From Oscheius tipulae (lineage: Eukaryota; Nematoda; Chromadorea; Rhabditida; Rhabditidae), in NCBI GenBank assembly GCA_037178975.1, contig JASJZH010000005.1, positions 3,534,001 through 3,598,000 of the forward strand: 64,000 nt of DNA, in the 5' to 3' direction. The notes below the pieces were generated by a model, which did not search any database, was not told where the DNA came from, and saw only the letters and a program-made list of their open reading frames with translations. Each line of letters begins with the position of its first letter. Positions within the stretch are counted from its first letter, which is position 1. Of this stretch, positions 48,901 through 60,665 are shown piece after piece. The position numbers and the translations under genes are program-made.

Positions 48901-51900
48901 CTCTAGTGTGTTGGTGTGGGATCCCATGGATCCAATTTTTACCTGGCTCTTGCTCTAATGACGTCTCAAGGCTGAAACAGCGCCAAACAGACTGTCTCCC
49001 TCTACACACAGAGACGCTTATTCAGGCGACGTTATCTATGTAGTGGGATGGAAATAGTACGAGACCAAAGTTTGAATCGTTCTCGACTAGCAATCTATTA
49101 GGCAGCGAAAAACGAGAACTCAAAAGTATCATTCGAGGCGTCCAAGATGAGGAAAAAGGCGCGTTCTTCGACCAGTTTGGAGTGCGGTGAGGGCGAGGGT
49201 GAAAATACACAGAAAAAATCCTACGACGAGGTACTCGACCTCACGACGTAGAGTTCGCCGTCGCGCGACTCTCACTCTCCTTCACAATTGGCACAAGGCT
49301 TCAAGCTTGTAAACATTGGCCGGGAGACTCACAGTGTCAGCAATCATTCTCTCAGATAGTGGAGAAGGTATCTTTTTGCTTCTGGCGTGCCAAGAGGTGA
49401 AAGGAGCAGCACAAAACAAATTCACGTGACTCTCATTTGCACCGGGTTTGGCGTTATCTTTCTGTAGGGGATCTATATGACTCAAAACAGAAAAAAAATA
49501 AAGGGACTGATAGCACGAACAGACACTCAGCAAGCAATAAATTGCTACCATAAATCTGTGAGAGAGCAAGGGTGAAAAACAAAAAGACTTCCACGGCCCC
49601 CACAACCGAATAAACAGTGAAGCACGTGTCAATTAATTCGGTATATCAGTAGTCATGGAAAACATATGGGGGCCACAGCGGTTTTGTGACGCAGATATCA
49701 TGATCTCTAGGCCCGACCTTTGGGGCATAGACGTTTAATAATGGAACCTGTCTTTTTATTCTCGCACACGTAAACATATCGGCGAAGAAGCTATGAATCA
49801 GCTCAATGATTCCAACCTATTTGATTATTGTTGGGCAATGTTTTCACAGGAATCTGAGAGCAGGTGGAAAACAGCCCGTTTTTCTTGCTAACAATGACTT
49901 TTGGAACGCGAACAGTACAATTGGCACTTTCGCCACCCATAGTCAAAAAAGCCGGGCAGGATATCAAATGACCATAAGCGCTTGAAAAAGCTCTATATGG
50001 TTTTGATAAGAGGAAGGCGAAGTGAGCAAAAATCACCGGGGGAAAACCCTGATAGAAAAGAGGAGAGACAGTACTCACGACCTTGAGTCTATTTGTTTCT
50101 TCTTACTGTTTCAGCACAGGAGCGAATGAGCACAGAAACTAGTCAGACCACCCAGAGTTACATGGAAGTTTTCTCAAAGAGAGGGCCAAGTGTTCCTTCT
50201 TTTCTGCGCAAATAAACAACCTTCCCAGGAAAAGAAGATTTTCCGGGTCTCACGAGGAAAGGGTGGGCACAAACACGAGCTTTTGGTCTCCTCTCGTCGT
50301 GTAGAGTGGAGCCCCAATTAGCATTATTTTGCCGTGATGATTACCTAGGATGGCCGAATGGAACGGAAGGAGTTCTCCTTAAGGGAACTGGGGGAATACA
50401 CTTGTTACGAACTAACGAATGAAGAGGCCTTCCGAAACATGCGGATGGATAATTGAGTTAGGCTGGGACTAAAGAACGTACTGGACTGTCACGCGACAGA
50501 GTTTTAAGAAGTTTCGGAAGGTTTCGTAAGTTTCGTTAGAGCTGATGAATCAGCGCGAAAGAGAGACGGTGCAGAGCGACCAGCGACCAAGAAAAGTGCC
50601 GTTGGTGCAGTCTCTCAGCTGCTGCGCGAGATCTCCTTTGTCGAAGAACAAAATTTATGATAGGCGCCGCGTGTTGGCTGCAAAAGAAAGCAAAATCGAG
50701 AGAGCGGCGAGGTGTTGGACCCGGATGGATGACGAACAATGACGATAGGCTTGAGGCAATCGGGAAAGAGTGAGAGACAGTGGCGAGAGAGGCTATTTGC
50801 TCCGGTTGATCCGGGCTCCAAACCGTCTCTCCCAGCACTTTCGCGCACGGCTATCAGCTGGCCCTGTCCAGTTGAGGAAGCCACCTGGCATGATTCAAAG
50901 CGAGGACTGGGTGGTCAAAAACCACGCTCGAATGTGCGCGAATGTCTAATTGCGAGCGCCGAGTTCTCACATATCCGATACTTTCGGAGAGTGAGGTGAA
51001 ATTTCAGCACTGGAGGATAAAATAAACCTCGATCAGATTCACCAATCAAAGTTTTTATGCGCCAGAGAGAGCGGGTAAAGGAGAATGCCAACTGGCTTTA
51101 AACTCCAGAGCTCCGTATCTCATTTGTACTTGTCATAAGTACGACTTTCTCCGAGGGAACAGAGAGTGAGCAGGCGCACACGTTTCCAGGCAAAAGGTCA
51201 GATTTCCGTGGATGTTTTTCTCGTGGCGCATAGTAGTTTTGAGTCTTTCTAGTTGTATAAGGTTCTGGAGCACAAAAGAAGTTGCAATCGTCTTGGCAAA
51301 CACGGCTATTCACAGCCCGTGTTGACAAGCTAGCATTCTTCGCAGTTTGATAGCAAGTCTGATAAGGATTCACTTCCCAAGATGACCAAAAGTTTTGCAA
51401 ATCTTCGATATCGTGTGCTTTGTATCACAAAGTTTGGTGACGCTGCCAGAGATCGAGAAAAACAGCCATTTGATTGAATGTGCTGGCAGAGTGGGAACAG
51501 TTGGAGAGGCGACCCCACCAGGATTCATGGATCTTTGAGGAGAAGATAAAAGTTTAGGGGCATGAGAATGTTGTGGAAGAAAAGGAAGTGCCAAGTGGTT
51601 CCAGATGTACAGAAAGATTATGACACACAAACAAGTGGATCAGTTGCATTATCGCCAGACGGACTCAAATAGAGCAAACTCGGAGAGGGGTTCGGAGAAG
51701 AGATGGAAACGTCGTGAGGTCAAAACACGAAAGGACTGTACGCTGATCAGAGGGAGGAAGGAAGCGCTAAAGTACAAACTTTTTGGAAGTGATAATATTG
51801 GTTGTGGAAAAAAAAGGTTCCAATTGACGTAGTGCAAGACAGAGAGATGGCTAGTAGGCGTAGTACAAAGAATTGCCTGAACAAACGACCACCAAGAGCG

Positions 51901-53629
51901 TCGTTTATGTATGGGGTGTCAATAGGAAGGACGATATCCTCACACCGACAAAGCTGTTGTCTGATAAGATCGAGAATCGTGTTGCGACATGACGATGAAT
52001 GCTCTGCTCTCTTCCGGCCGACTGCCTAATCTCCGGAAGAGCTCGTCGATGCATAAGACGATGGGCGTATTTCCTTGATGACTGACGGTCAAGTTACCCG
52101 GTGGAACTGATGGGAAAGACGTAATAAACAACCCTATCTTTTAATACAACATGAAGGGATACTCCCTACAATAACCTGTCGCAAACCCAGCATCAAATGA
52201 CTCAACACGAACTCACTTTTCATCCTCCGCGATCTCTGCTGCTGGACGTCCGACCATGGCTCCGGCTGTTGGCGCGCTGGCTACCTGAGGAAGTGGTGTC
52301 GGCTGCCCCGAGGAGACTTGAGCGACGGAAACCTATAAGAATTGATGCGACATGAGATCATTTCTATCTTCTGGCGTCTGCTGAATAAACTAAAAAGTTT
52401 GGGACTATCTTGAGAATATGGGAGCTAGGATATTGAATGTCTTGTGAGAGAGGGCAAACAAAGGAAAAGATAGTGAGAGATGTGAAAGTTGGTCAAACAT
52501 GCCGAGTTAGCTTGTAAAATTGTTTTCTGCCCAATTTGGGTAGGATTGGATCAGGAAAAGTACCTGTTGAATGTGGATCTCGCCGGGAACGGTGACGACG
52601 ACAGCTCCTGTAGTCGCTACGATGTCTGGGAGAGTGTGTTGGAGCTGGAAAACAAAGGATTATGCAACTAAATTAGGAGACAGAACTGCAAAAAGTTAGC
52701 TATAGTTAGCAACTGCAAAGTTTTTATACTTTTGAGCTAAAATTCGGTAACGGGAACGGAAACTAGGGAACAAAGGTGGCTCGGAAGATGAACAGATCAC
52801 CATTGCCCGTCACAAAAAGCAGTTTGTTTGTTAGTACACATATCCGAGTCTCTGTTCTACGCATGTCCTTAGCTCGAGACCATCTCGTCTCCGCTTAGTC
52901 TCTAACTCGAAAAGTGTTCAAGGACTGGGATCGCAAACCGTCGGCTCCCACGCATTTTTGGGGGAGGACTGCGAGCCCCGAAACTACTCAAACACTCCAC
53001 TTACAGTGATGTACTGCCTACGTGAAAAGGTATGATTCTGCGTCAACTGTAAGAATAGGCTCCTCTTTTTCGTTTTGCCATGAAAAAATAAGCGAAAAGA
53101 AGTACCTTTGAGACCATATCCTCTGTAAGGAGCTCATCCCGGACGCTGATAGGAGTTCCATGGATTGGAGTAGGGTGTGGGGCGATCGATGTTACGACAA
53201 TTGTCGAAGTTTCCTTCTCTTTCTGTGCCAGAAAATGAATCAGCTTATCTAAAATATAACCTACCACAGGTGTAGTTTCGAGAGCATTGATAAGATCTTG
53301 GTTTAGTGGCTCCAAATCGGGGACCGTCGAAGCAGACGCGGTGATGATGATCGTCGAGGTTTCTGTGACTGCAATCTATGATAAAACGACGTCAAGTCAG
53401 GCTGGATACCTGCATCTTTGTCACTATCTGGCTGCTGTTGCGTCTTGTCGTCCTTGTAATCCCAGCACTTCCATCGGCCGCGAGTAAAATGGCCGGGAAC
53501 TGGAACGACCTAAAAAAAAATGTGTGGCTGAATGAATTGTGGATCCAAACAAACCTGGAATTGCCGCTCCTTTCTAGTAGCCGTGGACAGGTCGACAGTC
53601 ACAACGGTCTCCATATCGGCAGCTCCCAT
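45978..53629 (-). CDS. tsct-1: TSC22-domain leucine-zipper protein with long and short isoforms
   Basis: Transcriptional and growth regulator of the TSC22/bunched family. The shared 3' exons are 46731-46875 ([20 protein letters not shown], the TSC box), 46532-46687 (zipper, [16 protein letters not shown]) and 45978-46076 (end SIRNPNPQ). The short form starts at ATG 47390 ([18 protein letters not shown], exon 47119-47390) and totals 223 residues. The long form starts at 53629 ([15 protein letters not shown]) and runs through seven exons. These hold [20 protein letters not shown], a block like the conserved motif of long TSC22D/Bunched-A isoforms, and repeated ETSTI(I/V)(I/V)T(A/S)S units. It ends in [11 protein letters not shown] with a phase-2 donor that fits the phase-2 acceptor of the TSC-box exon. 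Assigning both sets to one gene is inference from phase, strand and family architecture. Confidence 0.85.
47391..52200. other. Internal promoter and intron region of the TSC22 gene
   Basis: About 4.8 kb between the short-isoform start and the last long-isoform exon. It must contain the promoter for the short form. Many open frames exist on both strands but none has splice support or a match. Confidence 0.45.
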
Positions 53630-54195
53630 TTTCTGCAAACCGAAACTGAAAATGAACAATGTAAACGAACCGTTTAGATTATCTCTTACTTCCCGACAAA
53701 AAAGAACTTCTTTGAAGCTAGACCGCCTGAAAACTAGCAATTTTCATAGCAAGAGAAGGAAACAAGGCCACACGGATTGAAATGCGGGTCCATCGATAAA
53801 TACTACCACAACTTCTGGCTATTTTGAGCAGTAAAATCGACGAAATATAAGAGGAACGCGGTCGGGAAAAAATTGTGGTAAATCACATCCTGAAATTGGC
53901 GAGGAGCCAACAAGTGCCCTACGGCTAATCCTCGCGAGCGGGTGCGCTGCGACCCACTTTGAATAGTTTTTCCGGCTTGAAAAGTTGATATTTCCAGGAG
54001 GAAAACGAGGAAGAGCGATTGAAACACATCTCGTGCCGATAGATGCTGATGAGAAAAACAAGAAGGCTAAAACGGTACGGAAGTAGAGGAGATGCTGCTT
54101 ATTCTAGGAATAAAAGATGGACGGAGAGAAAGTTTATTAGTTTTCGGAACGAGAACGACAGATAGTAGCAGCAGAGGCTGATGTTGTAGATGGAT
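53630..54195. promoter_or_regulatory. 5' region of the TSC22 long isoform
   Basis: A TTTGCAG immediately before AAAATG (53630-53640 on the minus strand) is a candidate trans-splice acceptor. No further coding exon seen. Confidence 0.35.
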
Positions 54196-54692
54196 CTAAA
54201 GATCGCTATAGCCGGGAGGCGATGACTGAGACTGAATATCAGGGACTGGAGAGGAATAAGAAAAGACTTACGGAGTGGTGATGAATGTAAACGTTGGTGG
54301 GAGCAAGAGGGACGTAGCAGCAGATCATGTACCAGGCGTGGATTATTCCTGAAAGTTGCTAGTCGGTTACGTCGTCGACTTTGCCCTCGGTGAAGAAGAT
54401 CAGATACCAGGCGTGGATAATACCTAGAAAACGGCTTTCGCTAACTATTCAGCCAATCTCTAGTTCTGTCAACGCAGTTTCGGCCCACCAAACGAAAGGA
54501 GCATCTCGCGCATAGCCTACAATAACGTACCGGGAACAATGCCAAGGATGCTGAGGATGACGTTAATCCAGAAAGCGTTGGTACATCCCACGAGAATGCC
54601 GACGGCCAGCGGCTAAAAGGCATATTTTGTGTGAAGGCAGGACGGTTTACCGGGCAGACGAGAGCGAGAATTGCAAGGAGAACTTTGCACAT
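54196..54692 (-). CDS. Pmp3/UPF0057 small membrane protein, paralogue a, with alternative 3' exons
   Basis: Two-helix hydrophobic protein of the Pmp3 (Rci2) family, which in yeast influences plasma-membrane potential. Exon 1 MCKVLLAILALVCP (54651-54692), exon 2 PLAVGILVGCTNAFWINVIL and SILGIVP, then a choice. Exon 3a (54359-54423) gives GIIHAWYLIFFTEGKVDDVTD-stop. Exon 3b (54272-54348) gives GIIHAWYMICCYVPLAPTN and VYIHHHS, spliced to 54196-54225 (SSPPGYSDL-stop). The two third exons are homologous and both in phase, so they are probably mutually exclusive. The 3a product has 62 residues, typical of the family; the 3b product is longer and ends in a PPxY motif. It lies next to histone H3 with divergent starts 387 bases apart. 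Confidence 0.85.
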
Positions 54693-54849
54693 TTTGACGA
54701 GTAACCTGGAAGATAATATTTACGTCAAAAATATAAAAGGAAGAGAGCAAGAAAAATGGGGAAACTGGGCAATAATAGCAGGAACAAAAATTACAAGAAT
54801 GTTTGAACTGTGTCAGTCTTCCCGCCTATTCCGACAACTGTAACTTTGA

Positions 54850-55573
<724 letters not shown>

Positions 55574-55871
55574 AGAAGCCGCTTCGAGTTAGTCCTGCTG
55601 TAAATTTCACCACTACACTTCTCTAAACAACTCTAATTGTTCATTCCTACTATTTGCAAAAACTTATAAACATCTCGCAACTTTTCACGTTCTTCTGGAA
55701 CTTGGGCCGGTCCTATCTTCCTAGGACTGAGTGTGATTTGTGGGAAAGGCTTTATTAGCGTTTCAAAAGTACAAACACGGGTGAACATTAAAACTTGCGT
55801 GTATTGCGAGGAGAAAAGTAATGGCGAGATGAATGTAAGGCCGGGGTTTGTACAGACAAACTGTTCAAGTT

Positions 55872-56314
55872 TTACTCGTGGTAGGCTGGGGGCTGAAAAG
55901 AATTCTAAATGTCATGTTTAGCACCCGGAACTCACAGCCTGGTGTCCTTGGACGTAGACGGTCGTGGTGGTGTGGGTGTGCGGAGGCTCGTGGCACCAGA
56001 GCATGTACCAGGCATGGATGACTCCTAAATTTGGTCTTCTGCTCTCTCATTACTTGAATTATCCGGAAGCTATGATCTTTCAAAACCGGCTTTTGGCAGT
56101 ACTACGCATGAAGCATTAGTAGATTTCAATAGCTGCTTTTTTTAACTCACCAGGAATGATTCCTAGAACAGTAAGCAGAATGTTAATGAGCAAGTTGCAG
56201 TCACATCCCGAGTTGAAGAGTACTGCCAGCGGCTGAGAAGTTAATTTTCCCACATTAGACCGTTTAACTTACCGGCAAAACGATGGCCAGGAGCGAAAGA
56301 AGGATCTTGCACAT
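55872..56314 (-). CDS. Pmp3/UPF0057 small membrane protein, paralogue b
   Basis: Exons read MCKILLSLLAIVLP (from ATG 56314), PLAVLFNSGCDCNLLINILL with TVLGIIP, GVIHAWYMLWCHEPPHTHTT with TTVYVQGHQA, and PPAYHE-stop at 55872. Two hydrophobic helices as in all Pmp3 proteins, then a His/Thr-rich tail ending in a PPxY motif. Exon structure matches the 3b form of paralogue a, so the pair arose by tandem duplication now separated by histone H3. No counterpart of the short exon 3a is seen. The likely location is the plasma membrane or endomembranes. Confidence 0.85.
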
Positions 56315-57002
56315 TGTTGGGCGCCTCTACTGAAACAAGTTCAAAAATTATGAAGCGGAAAGATTGCCAAGTCTCTTTAAGAAGCAACACGCGAAATTAG
56401 AAGAGATAAGCAGATGGCAGAGGCGACTTTTCGATAGAGAAAGACGCTAATCGATACAAGGGAAAACAAGCGCCATATGTGTGCGTCGTAAACGATAAAA
56501 CGTACTGGTGACTCAAGAGATACTTTGGCATTTCGTAAGCCTTTGAACTCGTGATTTAGTACATTCAAACTCGACGATATCGTTGCAAAACAATAAGAAC
56601 GACGAGGACCCTCTTTGGAACGACATAAAAAAAAATACCCAGACGCTTCTTGTTGTTTACGCAAATGAGTTTCTCTATGATGTTTTCTGGGTCACGTGAT
56701 TGGGCTAAAGTCCGTTTATGGTAAACAAGCTGAGATTTGTCCCTGTATTTGGTAGGATTAGAGGCAAGAGCTGGGGGAACAAACTAGTGATCCGTTATGA
56801 GCCAAAGATTCTTTGATTCTGGACACATTACCTACTGAAAACTAGTGGCCAGCGGCAGAAAGACATTGCGAGAGCGTTCCACAGTTGAATTGATACCTTC
56901 ACACCTTGTTTTTGAAAGAAACAACGGAAAAAATCTGTTTATCACATACACACCCGTAGGCTCTGGTATTACAGTCGTCGAAATGTTCTTATAAATAGCC
57001 GA
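56315..57002. other. Intergenic region between Pmp3-b and TRAPPC2
   Basis: Upstream of Pmp3-b and downstream of TRAPPC2. Short open frames only, no supported gene. Confidence 0.45.
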
Positions 57003-57540
57003 TCACACGAGATATTTTCTTCCGTAAATCACGGATTTCTGCTCGAATGCTGGTGATTTGATGGGCGAGTTGATTTCGTAGAAGGGGTTCATCGAATGTT
57101 TGATGTACGTCTCGTACATCTCCTGAACATTGGCTATTTCTCTAAAAGACTGGCAAACCTGAAAAAATTGCCGTATTCCTTCGTCACAACGCTGTGTGTG
57201 GAGCATCAAGAATCGAATCCGACTGGCTGAGACGAAAGCCGATACGTACCATTCATTGAATTTGTCGACCATCTAGAAAAGCGCATATGACAAAATCTTG
57301 CCACGAACCTTTAGATACATCTGATTATTCGTCAAAATGTGCTCATCAACAATGTCAAGAGCAGCGTGAGCAATAAATTGGTTCAAGTGTCTAAAAATAC
57401 TGTTGTAAAGAAAAAAATAAATAGTCTAACCTGTTTTCCGTTTCCTTTTTCTTCTTCTCTGCTACTGGGAAGTCCATTTCAAAGAGTGGCTGGTCGTTAT
57501 GTCCGACTATGACGAAGTAGAATTCTTTCGGATTCGCCAT
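57003..57540 (-). CDS. TRAPPC2 (sedlin), TRAPP complex longin-fold subunit
   Basis: Vesicle-tethering subunit acting in ER-to-Golgi transport as part of TRAPP, a Rab exchange factor. Exons 57431-57540, 57309-57390, 57159-57272 and 57003-57122 join to 141 residues, the usual length (human about 140). Diagnostic stretches: [69 protein letters not shown] and the end YGRKYLV. The Asp of the VGHxDxP motif, mutated in human SEDL disease, is present. A TTTTGCAG directly precedes the ATG and could be a trans-splice acceptor. Divergent from ELP4 with 359 bases between starts. Confidence 0.95.
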
Positions 57541-57899
57541 CTGCAAAAAGAAACGATAAATGATTGCCAAACACTACTTGTAGAAAAGAATTGAAAAAAA
57601 GTCAGAGAAGCAGATGACCAAGTTGTTGTTAAAGGTTCCGCTCGAAACGTGCTCCACTTTTTACTGCTTCAACTGCTCTTTATACATGTTTTTGCTTATG
57701 AATAGGTTGAGAAAAGATGGAAATTGACAAAACTTTGGGAAGAATATCGGAAGAGAGAAATTCAAATTAGCAATATCGCGCGTCGATTTTCCAAGTGACA
57801 ACAATTGGATTCACTCCATTGTCTTTATATTTTCCCTTCTCTCGCCCCTTTTGCTTTTAAAATTGGTCACTTACAGACAGAAGAATAGCTAAAAGGGCA
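57541..57899. promoter_or_regulatory. Shared divergent promoter of TRAPPC2 and ELP4
   Basis: 359 bases between two start codons on opposite strands, both housekeeping genes. A TTACAG at about 57871-57876 lies 24 bases before the ELP4 ATG and may be its trans-splice acceptor. Confidence 0.5.
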
Positions 57900-59033
57900 A
57901 TGAATTTTGGAGATACGGCCCAGATCAAAGGATGCACGATAAAGGCGAGATTTCTTGAATCGTCCAGTGGCAACTCTTCAATAGACAATCTTCTCGGAGG
58001 TTTGTTCTCTTCAGTCTTCATTCATTGAGTATCTTAGGAGCACTTCCGAGCTCTTGCATCACAATTTTGGACGAGACCCGATCGCGAGTTTACGCAGACA
58101 CATTGACAAAATACTTCCTCTCAGAAGGTATCTCTTTCAATGTCTTCTCTGTTCCAATATACTTCTAGGCTTGTACAACGATCACGACCTCCTGGTTGTG
58201 GATCCTTGCAGCTCCGTGGCTGACTTTTACAAGGATCTACCAACAAAACTCGAGGTGCAAGAAGCAACTAAAGAACCAACAGCAGAAGGGGACAATATGA
58301 AGATCGCGTGGCGATACGAGTCGGCTCCGAGAGTCAATTCAGCCATTGGGACAAAGAATCGCTACGATCTTGGCAAGACGCTCGAAAATTTCTCGTTGTC
58401 CCGGAGCCAGCGACTATCATACTCGGAAGAGAACGGACCAAGTTATTTGGGTTTGCTTAAACATCTCAAGGAACTGCTGAACAGTGATTCCTACACCAAA
58501 TCAAAGTCGGCCAACAAGAAGAATCTTCTCCGTGTTGTGATCAGAAATCTGGGCTTTCCTCTCTGGTCAGATTCTCAGAACCTGTCCGTGTTTCTTGCCC
58601 ATCTACAGTACTTGACCAGAAAGTGAGCCTTTCTATCTTCTGAATACAATGTTTTTAGTTCTTATTGTCTTGTGATGGCAACCATGTGCTCCAGTAGTCT
58701 ACCAAAAGACCTGGTGACAGAACTTGAAGTCACAGCTGACTGCTTTTTCCGTCTCGTCGCGATGACCGACGAGGAGAAGAAAGTTCTGCCAAGTTTAGAC
58801 AAAGCTCATGGATACTTTTACATTGTAAGCTTATTTTTTGCATTAAACTTTTGTGATCACAGGTAAAACTACCTCGTCTGACTTCCATCGCCACTCACTG
58901 TCCCAGCGCTGTCGATCTCATCTTTGAGCTTCATCGTCGCAGCTTCGATATCAAAATTCTTCATCTTCCCCCAGCCCTGAGTGGACCCGAACCGTCGAAT
59001 ACCAAGACAGCCTGCAGTACTATTGATTTTTGA
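57900..59033 (+). CDS. elp-4: Elongator complex protein 4
   Basis: Subunit of the Elp456 RecA-like ring of Elongator, needed for modification of wobble uridine in tRNA. Five exons (57900-57999, 58038-58127, 58169-58622, 58659-58824, 58863-59033) give 326 residues. Matches to the family in order: SSIDNLLGGALPSSCITILDE, corresponding to the STGLPALDQLLGGGL region of human ELP4, then YADTLTKYFLSEGLYNDHDL, DNMKIAWRYE, NLLRVVIRNLGFPLW, HGYFYIVKLPRL, ILHLPPALSGPE and a C-terminal TIDF. The family lacks a functional Walker A motif, as here. The ATG chosen is the first in frame after a TTACAG. It is somewhat shorter than human ELP4, mainly at the N-terminus. First gene of a probable operon with MTG1. 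Confidence 0.93.
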
Positions 59034-59153
59034 TTCCACTTTGTTAGTTTTTCTGTTGTTATCTAAAAAGTTTATAATTTTCATCGACTCAGTAGTGAAT
59101 GTGAAGACTTTGGAATACTTAAACTGCCTTGTAGACTGAGAGTAACGCTTCAG

Positions 59154-60515
59154 ATGTCCCGTTTTGGCCGAATACTCCAGTCGATTAGGAGGTTTTCTGA
59201 CAGCAAAATAGCACCGCACGATGTCAGTCCAGGTACAACTCAATTTAATCGAAGTAATGCCATTCATTAGGTCCATTTCGAGAAGAATTCTCCTTGCCTT
59301 CTTCGTTCGATTTCCGAGTCTGGTTTCCGATGCACATGTCTGTTCAGCTGAAGAAGATGGAGGGCAAGTTAAGGACAGTCGACCTGATAGTTGAGGTAGG
59401 TCTTCTTCGTTTGATTTCTGCCGAAATGAGTCCTTTCGGCTGCTGGAAATCTAACAACATCATCCATTTCATGACCCTGTTCTAGGTCCACGATGCCCGG
59501 ATCCCGATCAGCGGCCGAAATCCCCAGTTCTACAACCAGCTCTACGCCGTCCGTCCGCATATCCTCGTGATGAACAAGATGGACCTGATCGACATGAAAA
59601 AGTATAAGCGGCCGATAGAGGACTACTACGCGGAGCGAGGAGTCAGCAAAATAGTGTGGACAGACTGTAAACGGCGGCTGGGACGAGCTCTTACAGGTTA
59701 TTTTTCACAATTATAGCAACAAAAAGTGCTCTAGACCTCAGAGAAACAATGGTGGATTTGCTGGTCAACGAGCCGCGATTCAACAGAACAGCCAAGACTG
59801 AATATCAGGTAAATTCGGTCATTTACTCTCATAAATATCTCGTTCAGATAATGGTAGTCGGTATTCCGAACGTCGGAAAGTCATCTCTAATCAACTCGCT
59901 CCGTTCCAACAATCTAGGGATCAAGAAGAGTGCCGTAGTCGAGGGAGCCAGGCCTGGAGTGACCATTCGTGTCCAAAATCGTGTTCGAATTCTGGACAGA
60001 CCCCCAATTTATATCCTGGACACCCCCGGAGTCCTCTGTCCTTCTCACAGAAACGTTGACGAGGCAATTTGCTTAGTTTTCAATCCATATCCACCCAATT
60101 AAGGCAATGAGAATAGCGCTGTGTGATCTGATCCTCGAGAGCGCGACAAGCCCCCGTCACGTGGCCGACTACCTTCTTTATTGGCTAAATAAGTAGTCTT
60201 TTCTCGTCCAAAACGACCACAAATTTTGCTTCAGAACCGGCGATTTCTCCTATCTGAAACGGCTGGAACTGGATGGACAGCCGATTGATGACGTTGACAA
60301 ACTGCTGCTAGGAATATGTGCCTCAAAAGTAGCCTTCTTGAATTTAAAGTTAGAAAAATCCACAGGACTGGAGAGTGAGGAGACTGGTGGGTACAGAAGG
60401 CTACACGGAGCGCTGGGACTTCGACAAAGCCGCCGCCACGTTCATTCGTCTCTTCCGCGACGGGAAACTGTCGGATTCGTGTCTGGACAAGGACCTCCTT
60501 CGTCCCTATTTGTAA
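59154..60515 (+). CDS. mtg-1: Mitochondrial GTPase 1 (MTG1/YlqF family)
   Basis: Circularly permuted GTPase that acts in mitochondrial large-subunit ribosome assembly. Eight exons (59154-59232, 59271-59395, 59486-59696, 59735-59808, 59848-60063, 60104-60192, 60235-60328, 60366-60515) give 345 residues. The N-terminus MSRFGRILQSIRRFSD is a plausible mitochondrial presequence. The permuted motif order is visible: G4 (VMNKMDL) before G1 (GIPNVGKSSLINSL), then G3 (LDTPG). Also WFPMHM, VEVHDARIPISGRNP and YLLYWLNK. The ATG follows TTCAG directly, 120 bases after the ELP4 stop, the classic position of a downstream operon gene. Intron 5 begins with GC rather than GT (60064-60103). AATAAA lies immediately after the stop. 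Confidence 0.95.
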
Positions 60516-60665
60516 TAAAAAAAAACTATTGAATCCTTTATTTTACTGATCACAAAGTGGACCGGATAGCGGTGATTTTGGAAGAGAGAGAGAGAGAGAG
60601 GAAGTACGTTTAGAGGTAAAAGATAGAGATAGGAAAATACTGTAAATGCACAAAAAGAGCAAAAT

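Noticed and set aside
57870-58022. Minus-strand open frame of about 50 residues with a hydrophobic stretch (FIVHPLIWAVSPKFIALLAI)
   Set aside because: It is exactly antisense to ELP4 exon 1, whose protein match and splice phases are clear. It is a shadow.
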